The notes under the pieces: model-generated
What the model was told of the DNA's origin: nothing
The model's input: only the letters and a program-made list of their open reading frames with translations
The model's database searches: none
Assembly (NCBI RefSeq): GCF_900496965.1
Contig: NZ_UFQB01000006.1
Location: 1-64,000 of the forward strand
Length of the DNA stretch: 64,000 nt
Reading direction: 5' to 3'
Origin: Achromobacter agilis
GTDB lineage: Bacteria; Pseudomonadota; Gammaproteobacteria; Burkholderiales; Burkholderiaceae_B
Made by a program: the position numbers and the translations under genes
In this document: in pieces, positions 7,683 through 17,818 of the stretch
Layout: every line of letters starts with the position of its first letter
How positions within the stretch are numbered: position 1 is the stretch's first letter

Positions 7683-9098
7683 GTGTCCGATCTTTGGCGT
7701 TTGTCCGCAGTTGAACTTGCCGCCCGTATCCGCCAGCGTGAAGTCTCCGCCCGCGAAGCGGCGCAAAGCGCGCTGCAGCGGCTCGAAGCCGTCAACCCCG
7801 CCATCAATGCCGTGGTGGACTACCGCCCCGAAACGGTGCTTGCGCAAGCGGCCGAGGTGGATGCGGCTCTCGCGCGCGGCGAGGAAGCGGGCCCGCTCGC
7901 CGGCGTGCCCGTCACGGTAAAGGTCAATGTGGATCAGGCCGGTTTCGCCACCACCAATGGCGTGGGCCTGCAGAAGGACCTAATCGCCACCGAGAACAGC
8001 CCGGTCGTGGACAATCTGCGGCGCGCGGGCGCCGTCATCCTGGGCCGCACCAACACACCGGCGTTTTCGCTGCGCTGGTTCACCGGCAATGTGCTGCACG
8101 GGAACACGCTGAACCCGCGCAATCCGGCGCTGACGCCGGGGGGCTCGTCGGGCGGGGCAGCCTGCGCGGTTGCCGCAGGCATCGGGCACCTGGCGCATGG
8201 CACCGATATCGCGGGGTCCATCCGCTACCCGGCCTACGCCTGCGGCGTGCATGGCTTGCGGCCGTCGCTGGGGCGCGTGGCGGCGTACAACGCGGCATTG
8301 CCCGAGCGCCCCATCGGCGCGCAGCTGACGGCGGTATCGGGGCCCCTGGGGCGCAGCATCGCCGACCTGCGGTTGGGCCTGGCCGCGCTGGCTGCACCCG
8401 ACCCGCGCGATCCTTGGTGGGTGCCGGCTCCGTTGACGGGGCCCGATGTGCCGCGCCGGGCCGCGCTCTGCCTGAACCCCGACGGCATGGAAACCGAGCC
8501 CGCCGTGGTCAAGGCCTTGCAGGAGGCGGCGCGCCGCCTCAGCGAGGCCGGCTGGACGGTGGACACGCTGGATTCCCTGCCGTCGATGCAAGAGGCCGCG
8601 GACCTGCAGATCCGCATGTGGCTGGCGGACGGCTACGAGGCCCTGGTCGTGGCCGCCGAGAAAGAGGGCGACCGCGGCGCCCTCATCGCGCTGGCCGGCC
8701 AGCGCGGCAAGGCGGCCGGCGCCGACCTGGCCGGGTTTTCGGCGGTGTTGACGCGCCGCGCCACGCTCACGCGGATGTGGGAGCTGTTCTTTGCCGAATA
8801 TCCGGTGCTGCTGCTGCCGGTGTCCGCCGAGCTTCCGTTCCCGGACAATCTCGACCTGCAGGGCGACGAGGCTTATGCGCGCGTCTGGCGCGCGCAAATG
8901 ACACAGATCGGTGTGCCGTTCATGGGGTTGCCGGGATTGTCGGTCGCCATGGGCAGCGCCATGAGCGGCGCGGGCCCGAGCCCGGTCGGCGTGCAGGTGG
9001 TGGCAGGGCGCTACCGCGAAGACCTGTGCCTGGCGGTCGGCGAGATCATCGAGGCGGCAGGCGACGCGATCGGCATTGCCGAGCCCGCGGCCCGCTAA
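7683..9098 (+). CDS. Amidase (amidase-signature family)
   Basis: A 471-aa amidase-signature hydrolase that cleaves C-N amide bonds to acid plus ammonia. The Ser-cisSer-Lys triad is complete: Lys80 in PVTVKVNVD, the serine pair in GGSSGGAACAVA (155-156), and the nucleophile Ser179 in GTDIAGSIRYPA. The GTG start at 7683 has an AGGAG ribosome-binding site 8-12 bases upstream, and the family consensus begins here; an earlier in-frame ATG at 7617 lacks one. It follows the LysR gene by 81 bp on the same strand. It is not GatA in context, since no gatB or gatC is nearby. Confidence 0.88.
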   Translation: MSDLWRLSAVELAARIRQREVSAREAAQSALQRLEAVNPAINAVVDYRPETVLAQAAEVDAALARGEEAGPLAGVPVTVKVNVDQAGFATTNGVGLQKDLIATENSPVVDNLRRAGAVILGRTNTPAFSLRWFTGNVLHGNTLNPRNPALTPGGSSGGAACAVAAGIGHLAHGTDIAGSIRYPAYACGVHGLRPSLGRVAAYNAALPERPIGAQLTAVSGPLGRSIADLRLGLAALAAPDPRDPWWVPAPLTGPDVPRRAALCLNPDGMETEPAVVKALQEAARRLSEAGWTVDTLDSLPSMQEAADLQIRMWLADGYEALVVAAEKEGDRGALIALAGQRGKAAGADLAGFSAVLTRRATLTRMWELFFAEYPVLLLPVSAELPFPDNLDLQGDEAYARVWRAQMTQIGVPFMGLPGLSVAMGSAMSGAGPSPVGVQVVAGRYREDLCLAVGEIIEAAGDAIGIAEPAAR

Positions 9099-9101
9099 GG
9101 G

Positions 9102-9329
9102 CTAGGCTGCGCCTGCTTTCGCGGCCTGCCGCTTGGAACGCAGCAGGCCCATCATGCCTGTGTCCCAGCGCTCGCTGCCCGCCCGGGTGGACGAGTGCCT
9201 GACGCCTTCCAGCGTGAAGCCCAGCTTGCGGCAGGTGCGGATGGCGGGTTCGTTGAACATATAGACGTTGAGCTCCTGCCGGTCGATACCGGGGGGCCGG
9301 AACGCTTCATCGATCATCAGCGCCACCAT
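9102..9329 (-). pseudogene. GNAT acetyltransferase remnant, N-terminally truncated
   Basis: The 75 residues match only the C-terminal third of a RimJ/RimL-type acetyltransferase: VALMIDEAFRPPGIDR, ELNVYMFNEPAIRTCRKLGF and EGVRHSS are the classic end of the fold. The acetyl-CoA-binding loop (Q/RxxGxG/A) that should precede VALMIDEAF is missing. Upstream on this strand is the stop codon of the hydratase gene only 20 bp away, so the 5' part was probably deleted. It might be translated but could not bind acetyl-CoA normally. Confidence 0.65.
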
Positions 9330-9348
9330 GGGGCGGGCCTTTCGTGGA

Positions 9349-10134
9349 TTACTTGCCGAAGCGCAGGCGCAGGACGCCGATGTCGCCGTAGGCGAGTTCC
9401 ACGTCGCGGTTGGCTGGCACGTCCAGGAAGCCTGCGTACGAGCCGGTGATGACGTGCTGGCCGGCGCGCAGCCCCAGGCCTTGTTCGCGCAGGAAGTTGG
9501 CCAGCCAGTACAGGCCGGCCTTGGGGCGATCGTTCGGGTGGATACCCGCGTGCTGTTCGACTTCTTCGCCGTCCATGGACAGCGTGATGCTCATGCTGCC
9601 AGGCGCGGAATTGGGCGATTCGATACGCGGGCCCAGGATCAGCCCCAGGTTGAACATGTGGTCGGCCAGCAGTTCGGGCAGGCTGGCGTGTTCCGGGGAG
9701 GCGTAGCGGCAGCCCAGGACTTCCAGGGCCAGGCGGGCACCGGCGATCGCGGCGTCGATTTCGGCTTCGGTATAGGGGGTGGCGCGGGCGGGTAGATCGT
9801 GGGCGATCTCGAACGCGATCTCGGGTTCGATGCGAAGCACGTCCGTCCGCGCGGGGATCGGGCCGGCTTCGGCATAGGCGACCGTGGAAGCATAGATTGG
9901 GGCGACGACGGTTTTCTCGGGCGAGGGCAGCGCGCTCTTCCAGGCGGCGATGGCATCCTGGCGGCTTTCCTGCAGCAACTGCGCGGTGCGTTGCTGCACG
10001 GCGAAGGCCTGGCCCAGCGATTGCGGGCGGCAGTCGGCGGGCAGGCGCGGGCCGGCGATGCCGGACTCGCGTGCCGCGATCAGGTAGCGGGCGGCTTCGA
10101 GGCAGCCGGGATAGTCTTCGATTCGGATCTGCAT
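9349..10134 (-). CDS. 2-keto-4-pentenoate hydratase / FAH-family protein
   Basis: A 261-aa member of the fumarylacetoacetate-hydrolase fold, hydratase/decarboxylase branch (MhpD, DmpE, DmpH relatives). Such enzymes act on 2-keto-4-pentenoate or 2-oxo-hexenedioate in meta-cleavage of aromatics. Metal-binding acidic residues are expected in RIEPEIAFEIAHDLP. The central RLALEVLGCRY and the AGQHVITGSYAGFLDVPANRDVE end are typical. No other aromatic-ring pathway genes are adjacent. The truncated acetyltransferase lies immediately downstream. Confidence 0.82.
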   Translation of the reverse strand: MQIRIEDYPGCLEAARYLIAARESGIAGPRLPADCRPQSLGQAFAVQQRTAQLLQESRQDAIAAWKSALPSPEKTVVAPIYASTVAYAEAGPIPARTDVLRIEPEIAFEIAHDLPARATPYTEAEIDAAIAGARLALEVLGCRYASPEHASLPELLADHMFNLGLILGPRIESPNSAPGSMSITLSMDGEEVEQHAGIHPNDRPKAGLYWLANFLREQGLGLRAGQHVITGSYAGFLDVPANRDVELAYGDIGVLRLRFGK

Positions 10135-10138
10135 GCGC

Positions 10139-10519
10139 TCAGACTCCCAGATACAGCATGACCCAGAGGGTGACCATCGCGATCAGGCCGAGCCAGCACG
10201 AGCTCCAGAAGCCGACGATCGGCCATTTCACGGACAGCGGCGTCTTCTTGGGATCCACGTGGCCCAGCAGATCATTGGCGTTGCCGATCAGCGAGAAGCG
10301 AGTGCCGGGGAACATCAGGCGGAAGAAATAGTCCAGCGTGATCGCCGCCCGCACGGCCAGCGGATACTGGGCGAACGTACGGTGCTGCAGGTACGGGTGC
10401 TTCAATGTGGCGTTGATCTGCTTGCTCTTGAGGAAGAACAGGACGATGCCGCTGATCGAGCAGGTAATGAAGCAGAGCACGAAAAGGCTGAAGGCCATGG
10501 AAATGGCGGCTGAATGCAT
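10139..10519 (-). CDS. Small membrane protein of unknown function
   Basis: A 126-aa protein with two probable membrane helices, one at the N-terminus (AFSLFVLCFITCSISGIVLFF) and one at the C-terminus (IVGFWSSCWLGLIAMVTLWV), separated by a soluble middle of about 70 residues. I do not recognise a family. The start at 10519 places the first helix at the N-terminus. It ends 4 bp before the hydratase start on the same strand, so the two may be translated from one mRNA. Confidence 0.68.
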   Translation of the reverse strand: MHSAAISMAFSLFVLCFITCSISGIVLFFLKSKQINATLKHPYLQHRTFAQYPLAVRAAITLDYFFRLMFPGTRFSLIGNANDLLGHVDPKKTPLSVKWPIVGFWSSCWLGLIAMVTLWVMLYLGV

Positions 10520-10603
10520 TGGGGATCTCGGGTTGCGCGGAGGGCCGCGTTCGGATGACAAGAAGCCGGGAGAAATGCCTGGCCGTATTGTAAAAGGCTT
10601 GGT

Positions 10604-10625
10604 GCAGCCCTGTGTTCAGGGCTGC
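10604..10625 (-). terminator. Hairpin downstream of proA
   Basis: GCAGCCCTG (604-612) pairs with CAGGGCTGC (617-625) around a TGTT tetraloop, 39 bp after the proA stop on the minus strand. A short T run (CCTTTTAC) follows, so it is a plausible intrinsic terminator for proA. Confidence 0.6.
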
Positions 10626-10663
10626 GTCAGCCGCCGCGCGCCACGGAGGCGCGCCGCAGCGGC

Positions 10664-11944
10664 TCAGCCGCGGACCTGGCCTTCGCCGCTCAACACCCAC
10701 TTCAGCGTGGTCAGGCCTTCCAGGCCGACCGGGCCGCGGGCGTGCAGCCGGTTCGTGGAGATGCCGATTTCGGCGCCCAGGCCGTACTCGAAGCCATCCG
10801 CGAAGCAGGTCGGCAGGTTGACGTAGACCGAGCTGGAGTCGACCTCGCGCTGGAAGCGCTGCGCGGCCGACAGGTCTTCGGTGACGATGGCGTCCGTGTG
10901 GCCGGAGCCCCAGCGGGCGATGTGTTCGATGGCGTCATCCAGCGAGTCGACGATGCGCACCGCCAGGACGGGGCCCAGGTATTCCGTCGCCCAGTCTTCT
11001 TCGGTGGCTGGCGTGGCGTGCGGCAGCAGGGCCAGCGTGCGGGGGCAGCCGCGCAGCTCGACGCCGTGTTCGACGAGATCCGCGGCCAGGCTGGGCAGGA
11101 TGGAGACGGCGGCCACGGCGTCGACCAGCAAGGTCTCCATGGCGCCGCAAATGCCGTAGCGGTAGGTCTTGGCGTTGAAGGCGATGGCGTGGGCCTTGTC
11201 CGGGTCCGCCGCCGCGTCGATGTAGACATGGCAATTGCCGTCCAGGTGCTTGATCAGCGGCACGCGGGCCTCCTGGGACAGGCGGGCGATCAGGCCCTTG
11301 CCGCCGCGGGGCACGATGACGTCGATGTGTTCGGTCATGGTGATGAGCTTGCCGACCGCGGCGCGGTCCGCGGTGGCCACGACCTGCACCGCGTCCTGAG
11401 GCAGGCCGGCGGCGGCCAAGCCCTTTTGCACGATGCGGCCCAGCGCGATATTGGAGTGCAGGGCTTCGCTGCCGCCGCGCAGGATGGCGGCGTTGCCGGA
11501 CTTCAGGCACAGCGCCGCGGCGTCGATCGTCACATTGGGGCGGGATTCGTAAATGATGCCGATCACGCCCAGCGGAACGCGCATCTGGGCGACACGCATG
11601 CCGTTGGGGCGCACCGACGTGGCGGTAATGCTGCCGATGGGGTCCGGCAGGGCGGCGATCTGGCGCAGGCCCTCGGCCATGTGCGCGAGCGTCTTGTCAG
11701 ACAGGGTCAGGCGGTCCAGCAGCGCGGGCTCCAGCCCGTTGGCGCGGGCGGCGGCGACATCTTTCTCGTTGGCAGCCTTGAGTTCGTCGTGGCTGGCGGC
11801 GAGCGCATCGGCCATGGCCAGCAGCGCCTGGTTCTTGGCGGCGCCGGTGGCGCGCATCATCGCGCGCGAGGCGCGGCGGGCGTTTTCGCCCAGGGTGAGC
11901 ATGGCTTGTTCGATGGAGGACGAGGACATGGCGGCGTCGATCAT
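10664..11944 (-). CDS. proA: Gamma-glutamyl phosphate reductase
   Basis: A 426-aa NADPH-dependent reductase that converts gamma-glutamyl phosphate to glutamate-5-semialdehyde in proline synthesis. The fold is aldehyde-dehydrogenase-like. The catalytic cysteine lies in [14 protein letters not shown], the family signature is [25 protein letters not shown], and the C-terminal [31 protein letters not shown] is the strongly conserved PROSITE-type block. A second ATG at 11929 ([10 protein letters not shown]) is an equally possible start. The gene follows holA on the same strand after 121 bp; proB is not in the window. Confidence 0.95.
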   Translation of the reverse strand: MIDAAMSSSSIEQAMLTLGENARRASRAMMRATGAAKNQALLAMADALAASHDELKAANEKDVAAARANGLEPALLDRLTLSDKTLAHMAEGLRQIAALPDPIGSITATSVRPNGMRVAQMRVPLGVIGIIYESRPNVTIDAAALCLKSGNAAILRGGSEALHSNIALGRIVQKGLAAAGLPQDAVQVVATADRAAVGKLITMTEHIDVIVPRGGKGLIARLSQEARVPLIKHLDGNCHVYIDAAADPDKAHAIAFNAKTYRYGICGAMETLLVDAVAAVSILPSLAADLVEHGVELRGCPRTLALLPHATPATEEDWATEYLGPVLAVRIVDSLDDAIEHIARWGSGHTDAIVTEDLSAAQRFQREVDSSSVYVNLPTCFADGFEYGLGAEIGISTNRLHARGPVGLEGLTTLKWVLSGEGQVRG

Positions 11945-12065
11945 GGAGTATGGGGGCGGCAGGCGGGCCGCCTGGAGAATCAGTGTATATCCGGCAGGTT
12001 GTGGCCGGGCGAACTCCGGTCAGGCGGCCGGAGGGGGCGTGGCGGAGGCGGCGGCTATGCCGCCT

Positions 12066-13121
12066 TCACGGTCGTCCGCCGGCGGCGGCGACGCGCAGCG
12101 CGAGGCGGGTCATTTCTTCCCAGGGATCGGACAGGCGGCCGGGCACGGACAAACCCTTGATCAGGCGGTCCACTTCGTGCGCGTGCTGTACGGCGGCCGG
12201 CCAGACGCCCGGCTGCACCCTGCCCAGGGCCTGCAGGGCGAGGCGTTCGTGCGCGCCGAAAATCCGCAGGCGGCGCATCAGGCCGTTGACGTCCTGCCCC
12301 AGGGCGCGCGCTTCCGCGACGCGGGCCAGCAGGCGGATTTCTTCGCCCACCGCCCACAGCACCAGCGGCAGCGCCTCGCCTTCGGCACGCAGGCCGTCGA
12401 TCATGCGGATGGTGCGGCCCGTGTCGCCGGCGAGCATGGCGTCGCGCAGCCCGAAGACATCGTAGCGTGCCACGTTCAGCACTGCGCGTTCCACGTCTTC
12501 GGACGCCAACTGGCCTTCGGGGTACAGCAGGCCCAGTTTCTGGATTTCCTGGTGGGCGGCCAGCAGGTTGCCTTCCACCTTGTCGGCCATCCATTGAAGG
12601 GTGGCATTGTCGGCGCGCTGGTTCTGGCGCGCGAGGCGCATGCCGATCCAGGCGGGCAGGCGGCCGCGTTCGATATTGGCGATATCGACCATCATGCCGC
12701 CGCGGCTCAGTGCCTGGGCCCAGCGGCTATCGCGCGTAGCTTTGTCCAGGCGGGGCAGGGCGATCAGGATGAGCGTGTCCGGGTCGGCCTGCTTCTCGGC
12801 CTGTTCGGCCAGCCGGGTCAGCGTATCGGCGCCGGCCTTGCCGGGTTTGCCGGTGGGGATCTTGATTTCGAGTATGCGGCGGTCGCCGAACAGCGACACG
12901 CTCTGCGTGGCGGCGGTGACGGAACTCCAGTCGCTGCGGGCATCCATCACCATGGACAGCCGGTCGGTATAACCGGCGTTGCGGGCCGAGGCGCGCAGCA
13001 CATCCACCGCCTCGGTCACCAGCAGGGGCTCGTCGCCCGACACCGTATACAGCGGCGCCAGCCGGTTGCCCGGCCGTTGCAGGTGTTCGGCCAGGCGGTC
13101 CGCGTCCAGGGGCTGTGCCAT
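12066..13121 (-). CDS. holA: DNA polymerase III subunit delta
   Basis: A 351-aa clamp-loader delta subunit. The N-terminal part (NRLAPLYTVSGDEPLLVTEAVDVLRASA) matches HolA, where the substrate-sensing domain lacks a functional Walker A. The middle (GDRRILEIKIPTGKPGK) and WMADKVEGNLLAAHQEIQKL are typical family blocks. It opens the beta clamp during replication. Its ATG directly abuts the lptE stop codon, so the two are coupled. The leuS-lptE-holA order is the standard proteobacterial arrangement. Confidence 0.95.
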   Translation of the reverse strand: MAQPLDADRLAEHLQRPGNRLAPLYTVSGDEPLLVTEAVDVLRASARNAGYTDRLSMVMDARSDWSSVTAATQSVSLFGDRRILEIKIPTGKPGKAGADTLTRLAEQAEKQADPDTLILIALPRLDKATRDSRWAQALSRGGMMVDIANIERGRLPAWIGMRLARQNQRADNATLQWMADKVEGNLLAAHQEIQKLGLLYPEGQLASEDVERAVLNVARYDVFGLRDAMLAGDTGRTIRMIDGLRAEGEALPLVLWAVGEEIRLLARVAEARALGQDVNGLMRRLRIFGAHERLALQALGRVQPGVWPAAVQHAHEVDRLIKGLSVPGRLSDPWEEMTRLALRVAAAGGRP

Positions 13122-13784
13122 TTAGCGCACGTTGGCCGGATCGGTAGTGGACGGCGTGTGCCAGGGCGCCGGCGTGCGCTGCGGTTCGGGCGCGTTCGGA
13201 TCGTACAGCGGGGTTTCGCCGTCTTCGCCGCGTTGCTCGGCGTTCTCGAAGGCGGTGCGTACGTCCGGCGCGGTCAGGCGGCGCAGCAGGCGGGACACGA
13301 GGTCGCGCTGCATGGCCCGGTACAGCGTTTCGATCTGGCCCTGCTTGGCCTGCACGACCTGGTCGTCGTAGGGCATTTCGCGGTAGATCGACAGCGTCGT
13401 GTCCGGGATCACCGCCCGACCCTTGGCGTCGATGAGACGGAACGTGTAGTTGATGCCGAGTTCGTATTGCTCGACGCGGCCCTGGGCGTTCAGCGAAACC
13501 TCGCGCAAGGTCCGGGCATCCGAGACCTGCTGGAGGATGGCCTGGGCCCCCTGGCGGCTGGGCAGCAGCTTGGTGTTCGGCGACGCCGCGCGCACCGCCC
13601 GGCGCACGTCGGCGCCGAACTGGGTGTTGTCGGGAATGCCGATGAACATCGTATCGAACGGCAGCGGGGTGACCCCCCGCAAGGCGAAACCGCAGGCGGA
13701 GAGCAGCATGAACAGCGCCAGGCAGGCGCCGCGCAGCAGCCAGCTTTGGCGGGAGGAGTGCGTTTGTTGCCCGGCGAAGTGCAT
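13122..13784 (-). CDS. lptE: LPS-assembly lipoprotein LptE
   Basis: A 220-aa outer-membrane lipoprotein that plugs the LptD barrel and helps place lipopolysaccharide in the outer leaflet. A lipoprotein signal ends in the lipobox LLSAC, with the lipidated cysteine followed by GFALRGVTPLPFDTMFIG, the LptE family start. The C-terminal tail is Pro/Asp-rich. I prefer the ATG at 13784 because GAGG lies six bases before it. An upstream ATG at 13796 overlaps the leuS stop as TGATG and would add four residues; translational coupling to leuS is likely either way. Confidence 0.93.
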   Translation of the reverse strand: MHFAGQQTHSSRQSWLLRGACLALFMLLSACGFALRGVTPLPFDTMFIGIPDNTQFGADVRRAVRAASPNTKLLPSRQGAQAILQQVSDARTLREVSLNAQGRVEQYELGINYTFRLIDAKGRAVIPDTTLSIYREMPYDDQVVQAKQGQIETLYRAMQRDLVSRLLRRLTAPDVRTAFENAEQRGEDGETPLYDPNAPEPQRTPAPWHTPSTTDPANVR

Positions 13785-13795
13785 GCTTGACCTCA

Positions 13796-16453
13796 TCAGC
13801 CTACGACGTTGACCAGTTTGCCCGGAACCACGATGACGCGCTTGGGCGGACGGCCTTCCAGGAAGCGGGCGACCTCTTCCTGCCCGGCCGCAAGCTTTTC
13901 GATGTCTTCCTTGGCGGCCTTGGCGGCTACGCGGATCGAACCGCGCAGCTTGCCGTTGACCTGGAGCATCAGTTCGATCTCGTCGGCGACCAGCGCCGCT
14001 TCGTCCACGTGCGGCCAGGGCGCGTCCAGGAGGTCGCCGAGTTCCTGCGCATAGCCGAGGTCGGCCCACAGGTGCCAGGTGATGTGCGGCACGACCGGGT
14101 ACAGCACGCGCAGCAGCACGCCCAGCGTTTCGGCGTAGGCGGCGTCCGTGGGGGCGCCCTCCGGCAGCTTGGCATCGTCGATGGCGTTCAGCATCTTCAT
14201 GCAGGCGGACACGACGGTGTTGTACTGGATGCGCTGGTAGTCGTAGTCGGCCTGCTTGAGCAGCGTGTAGACCTCGCGGCGCAGGTCCTTCACGGCGGCC
14301 GGGGCTTGGGTCCAGTCGGCGCCATGGGCCAGGCCGCGGGCGACGGCTTCGCGCTTGGCGTGGCTGATCGACCAGAGGCGGCGCAGGAAGCGGTTGGAGC
14401 CTTCGACGCCGGAATCGGACCATTCGAGGGTCTGCTCGGGCGGGCTGGCGAACATGACGAACAGGCGGGCCGTGTCGGCGCCCAGGGTATCGATCAGCGA
14501 TTGCGGGTCGACGCCGTTGTTCTTGGACTTGGACATCGTGCCCACGCCGCCGTAGTGGATGGCGGAACCGTCGGACTTCAGCTTGGCGCCGATGATGGCG
14601 CCGCGGTCGTCGTAGACGTTTTCGACGTCTTCCGGCCAGAAGTATTCGATGCCGCCCTGGGGCGTCTTGCGCGAATAGATATGGTTCAGCACCATGCCCT
14701 GGCACAGCAGCTTGGTGAAGGGCTCGTCGAAGTTGAGCAGGCCCATGTCGCGCATGACCTTGGTCCAGAAGCGGGCGTACAGCAGGTGCAGCACGGCGTG
14801 CTCGATGCCGCCGATGTACTGGTCCATCGGCATCCAGTAGTCATTGCGCGCGTCGACCATGGCGTCGCCGTTGCCCGGCGAGGTATAGCGCATGAAATAC
14901 CAGGACGAGTCCACGAACGTGTCCATCGTGTCCGTTTCGCGGCGAGCGGGCTTGCCGCAGCTAGGGCAGGCGCAGGACAGGAAGGCCTCGTTCTTGGCCA
15001 GCGGGTTGCCGCTGCCGTCGGGGATGAGGTCGTCCGGCAGGACCACCGGCAGGTCTTTCTCGGGCACGGGGACCGGGCCACAATCCGCGCAGTGAATGAT
15101 GGGGATCGGCGTGCCCCAGTAGCGCTGGCGGGAAATGCCCCAGTCGCGCAGGCGCCAGGTGGTCTGCTTTTCGCCCAGGCCTTGCGCGCCCAGATCGGCC
15201 GCGATGGCGTCGACCGCTTCCTTGTGCGAGAGGCCGTCGTACTTGCCGGAGTTGAGGGTGCGGCCGGATTGCTTGTCGCCGTACCATTCCTGCCAGGCGT
15301 CGGTGGAGTATTCCTTGCCGGCCACGTCCACGACCTGGGTGATCGGCAGGTTGTATTTCTTCGCAAAGGCGAAATCGCGCTCGTCATGCGCCGGCACGCC
15401 CATGACGGCGCCGTCGCCGTAGGTCATGAGCACATAGTTGCCGACCCAGACCTCGACCTCGGCGCCCGTGATCGGGTGCGTGACGAACAGGCCCGTGGGC
15501 ATGCCTTCCTTTTCGCGCGTGGCCATTTCGGCCTCGGTCGTGCCGCCCAGCTTGCATTGCTCGACGAACGCCGCCAGTTGCGGGTTGGAGCGGGCGGCCT
15601 GCGTGGCCAGGGGGTGTTCCGGCGCGACGGCGCAGAAGGTCACGCCCATGATCGTGTCGGCGCGGGTGGTGAAGACGTACAGCTTGCCGTCCTGGATCAG
15701 CTGGCCGTCCGGCCCGGCGATCTTGTGCGGGAAGGCGAAGCGCAGGCCTTCGGACTTGCCGATCCAGTTCTCCTGCATCAGGCGCACGCGCTCGGGCCAG
15801 CCGGGCAGGTCGTTCTGGACGGCGCCCAGCAGTTCGTCGGCGTAGTCGGTGATACGCAGGTAGTAGCCCGGGATTTCGCGCTTTTCGACGAACGCGCCCG
15901 AACGCCAGCCGCGGCCGTCGATGACCTGTTCGTTGGCCAGCACGGTCTGGTCTACCGGATCCCAGTTGACGACCTGGGTCTTGCGGTAGGCCACGCCCTT
16001 TTCCAGCATCTTGAGGAACAGCCACTGGTTCCACTTGTAGTACTGGGGATCGCAGGCGCACATTTCGCGCGACCAGTCGATCGCCAGGCCCATCGCCTTC
16101 ATCTGCTTCTTCATGTAGGCGATGTTGTCGTACGTCCACTTCGCCGGCGGCACCTTGGACTTGATGGCGGCGTTTTCCGCCGGCATGCCGAAGGCGTCCC
16201 AGCCCATGGGCATCAGGACGTTGTAGCCGCGCATGCGCAGTTGGCGCGCCATCATGTCGTTGATGGTGTAGTTGCGCACGTGGCCCATGTGCAGCTTGCC
16301 GCTGGGGTAGGGCAGCATCGAGCAGGCGTAGAACTTCGGCTTTTCGGAGCCGTCGGCGTTCTTCGCGTGTTCGTGGACCAGGTAGACGTCGCGCGCCTGC
16401 CAGTCTTGGTGGGCGGCTGCTTCGACGATATTGGGGAGGTAACGTTCCTGCAT
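13796..16453 (-). CDS. leuS: Leucyl-tRNA synthetase
   Basis: An 885-aa class I aminoacyl-tRNA synthetase. The HIGH-type motif is [15 protein letters not shown] near the N-terminus, and the KMSKS motif is [13 protein letters not shown]. The CP1 editing domain is present ([19 protein letters not shown] with the editing Thr-rich and [13 protein letters not shown] regions), as are the zinc-like cysteines [25 protein letters not shown]. Length is normal for bacterial LeuRS. The ATG at 16453 (MQERYLPN) is the family start; an in-frame GTG at 16465 is less likely. Confidence 0.97.
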   Translation of the reverse strand: MQERYLPNIVEAAAHQDWQARDVYLVHEHAKNADGSEKPKFYACSMLPYPSGKLHMGHVRNYTINDMMARQLRMRGYNVLMPMGWDAFGMPAENAAIKSKVPPAKWTYDNIAYMKKQMKAMGLAIDWSREMCACDPQYYKWNQWLFLKMLEKGVAYRKTQVVNWDPVDQTVLANEQVIDGRGWRSGAFVEKREIPGYYLRITDYADELLGAVQNDLPGWPERVRLMQENWIGKSEGLRFAFPHKIAGPDGQLIQDGKLYVFTTRADTIMGVTFCAVAPEHPLATQAARSNPQLAAFVEQCKLGGTTEAEMATREKEGMPTGLFVTHPITGAEVEVWVGNYVLMTYGDGAVMGVPAHDERDFAFAKKYNLPITQVVDVAGKEYSTDAWQEWYGDKQSGRTLNSGKYDGLSHKEAVDAIAADLGAQGLGEKQTTWRLRDWGISRQRYWGTPIPIIHCADCGPVPVPEKDLPVVLPDDLIPDGSGNPLAKNEAFLSCACPSCGKPARRETDTMDTFVDSSWYFMRYTSPGNGDAMVDARNDYWMPMDQYIGGIEHAVLHLLYARFWTKVMRDMGLLNFDEPFTKLLCQGMVLNHIYSRKTPQGGIEYFWPEDVENVYDDRGAIIGAKLKSDGSAIHYGGVGTMSKSKNNGVDPQSLIDTLGADTARLFVMFASPPEQTLEWSDSGVEGSNRFLRRLWSISHAKREAVARGLAHGADWTQAPAAVKDLRREVYTLLKQADYDYQRIQYNTVVSACMKMLNAIDDAKLPEGAPTDAAYAETLGVLLRVLYPVVPHITWHLWADLGYAQELGDLLDAPWPHVDEAALVADEIELMLQVNGKLRGSIRVAAKAAKEDIEKLAAGQEEVARFLEGRPPKRVIVVPGKLVNVVG

Positions 16454-16541
16454 GGGCTCGTGCACGGTGGCAAAAAAGGGTGAGCCGCCCGGCCGCGCCG
16501 GGCGCGGAGGCGGCCTGACTCGGGGGCGGTCAAAACCCCTG

Positions 16542-16547
16542 ATTATA
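16542..16547 (-). promoter_or_regulatory. Putative -10 element for leuS
   Basis: A consensus TATAAT on the minus strand, about 90 bp upstream of the leuS start and just before the 3' end of the MFS gene. No good -35 is visible at 16-18 bp spacing, so the assignment rests on the -10 alone. Confidence 0.45.
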
Positions 16548-16554
16548 GGAGGTG

Positions 16555-17775
16555 CTAGGCGCGGGCTGGGAGCGAGGCCGTTTCGGGGATGCGCGCGCTT
16601 GGCGCCAGGGCGCCGTAAAGCAGCGTAATGCCCCCAAGAACGGCGCCCGCCGTGACCACGCCGGGCCAGCCAAAATGGGCGTACAGCCAGGACGATACCA
16701 GCGAACCGCTGGCGCCGCCGATGAAGTAGCTGGTCATGTAACCGGCCGTCAGCCGGCTGCGCGCCTCGGGGCGCATACGGTAGAGGGCGCTGCTATTGGT
16801 GACATGCACGCCCTGGATCGCCAGGTCCTGTATCAGGATGCCGGCCAGCAGGGCAATCACGGACGCCTGGCCGAAGGCCATCAGTCCCCAGGAAGCCAGC
16901 AGCAGGAGCAGTCCGACGCGGGTGGCCAGGTTGCCCAGGCCGCGGTCGGCCAGCCGGCCGAACCGGTTGGCGGCGTAGGCGCCCGCGGCGCCGGCCAGCC
17001 CGAACAGGCCGATCGTGGTGTTGCTGTATTGATAGGGCGGGCTCGCCAGGAGGAAGGTCAGGGGCGTCCACAGCATGCTGAAGGCGGCGAACAGCAGCCC
17101 GCCCAGGAGCGAACGGGCGCGGAACAGGGGTTCTTCGACGAACATCCTCAGGATGGAGGCCAGCAGGCCGGGGTAGCTCAGGCCCGCCGGGCTCTGGTAG
17201 CGGGGCAGCAGGCGCCACAGGGCGCCGGACATGGCCAGCATCAGGATGGCCGCCACCCAGTACACGGTGCGCCAGCTGCCCACGTCTGCCAGCACGCCGG
17301 CGATGGTGCGCGCCAGCAATATGCCCAGCAGCAGCCCGCTCATGACCGTGCCCACGGCCTTGCCCCGTTCGTGCGGGGCGGCCAGCGTGGCGGCGAAGGG
17401 CACCAGGATCTGGGCCACGACGGACAGCATGCCCGTCAGGGCCGTGCCCACGATCAGGACGGTGATGTTGGGCGCGAAGGCGGAAATGAGCAGGCTGCCG
17501 GAGGACAGCAGGCTCATCAGCACGATGAGGCTGCGGCGTTCGAACATATCGCCCAGCGGCACCAGCAGCATCAGGCCCACCGCATAGCTGAGCTGGGCCG
17601 TGGTGACGATGGAGCCGGCCGCGGCGGTGGACAGCGAGAATTGCTCGCCGATGGTGTGCAGCAGCGGCTGCGCATAGTAGTTGCTGGCGACGGCCAGGCC
17701 GGTGGCCACGGACATCAGCAGGATGATCGGCGCGGTCAGTACCGGCGCCTGGGGAGTGCGGGAAGCGGAAGTCAT
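16555..17775 (-). CDS. MFS transporter (DHA1-like)
   Basis: A 406-aa, 12-helix major facilitator. The cytoplasmic loop 2-3 motif is [17 protein letters not shown], and loop 8-9 repeats it as [17 protein letters not shown]. It resembles arabinose-efflux-permease-like drug exporters. It lies 43 bp downstream of a MarR gene on the same strand, the classic arrangement in which MarR represses an exporter. The substrate is unknown. Confidence 0.87.
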   Translation of the reverse strand: MTSASRTPQAPVLTAPIILLMSVATGLAVASNYYAQPLLHTIGEQFSLSTAAAGSIVTTAQLSYAVGLMLLVPLGDMFERRSLIVLMSLLSSGSLLISAFAPNITVLIVGTALTGMLSVVAQILVPFAATLAAPHERGKAVGTVMSGLLLGILLARTIAGVLADVGSWRTVYWVAAILMLAMSGALWRLLPRYQSPAGLSYPGLLASILRMFVEEPLFRARSLLGGLLFAAFSMLWTPLTFLLASPPYQYSNTTIGLFGLAGAAGAYAANRFGRLADRGLGNLATRVGLLLLLASWGLMAFGQASVIALLAGILIQDLAIQGVHVTNSSALYRMRPEARSRLTAGYMTSYFIGGASGSLVSSWLYAHFGWPGVVTAGAVLGGITLLYGALAPSARIPETASLPARA

Positions 17776-17818
17776 GAGTCTCGGGCGGGGAATAGCGGGT
17801 TGCGCCGGGGCGGAGTGC

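Noticed and set aside
11553-13790. 745-codon open frame on the + strand across proA, holA and lptE
   Set aside because: Antisense of conserved housekeeping genes with no motif.
13787-16483. Very long open frame on the + strand across leuS (about 900 codons)
   Set aside because: It is antisense to a fully conserved leuS with HIGH and KMSKS motifs; long antisense frames are common in GC-rich DNA. The translation is low-complexity (Gly/Ala/Arg/His-rich) with no recognisable domain.
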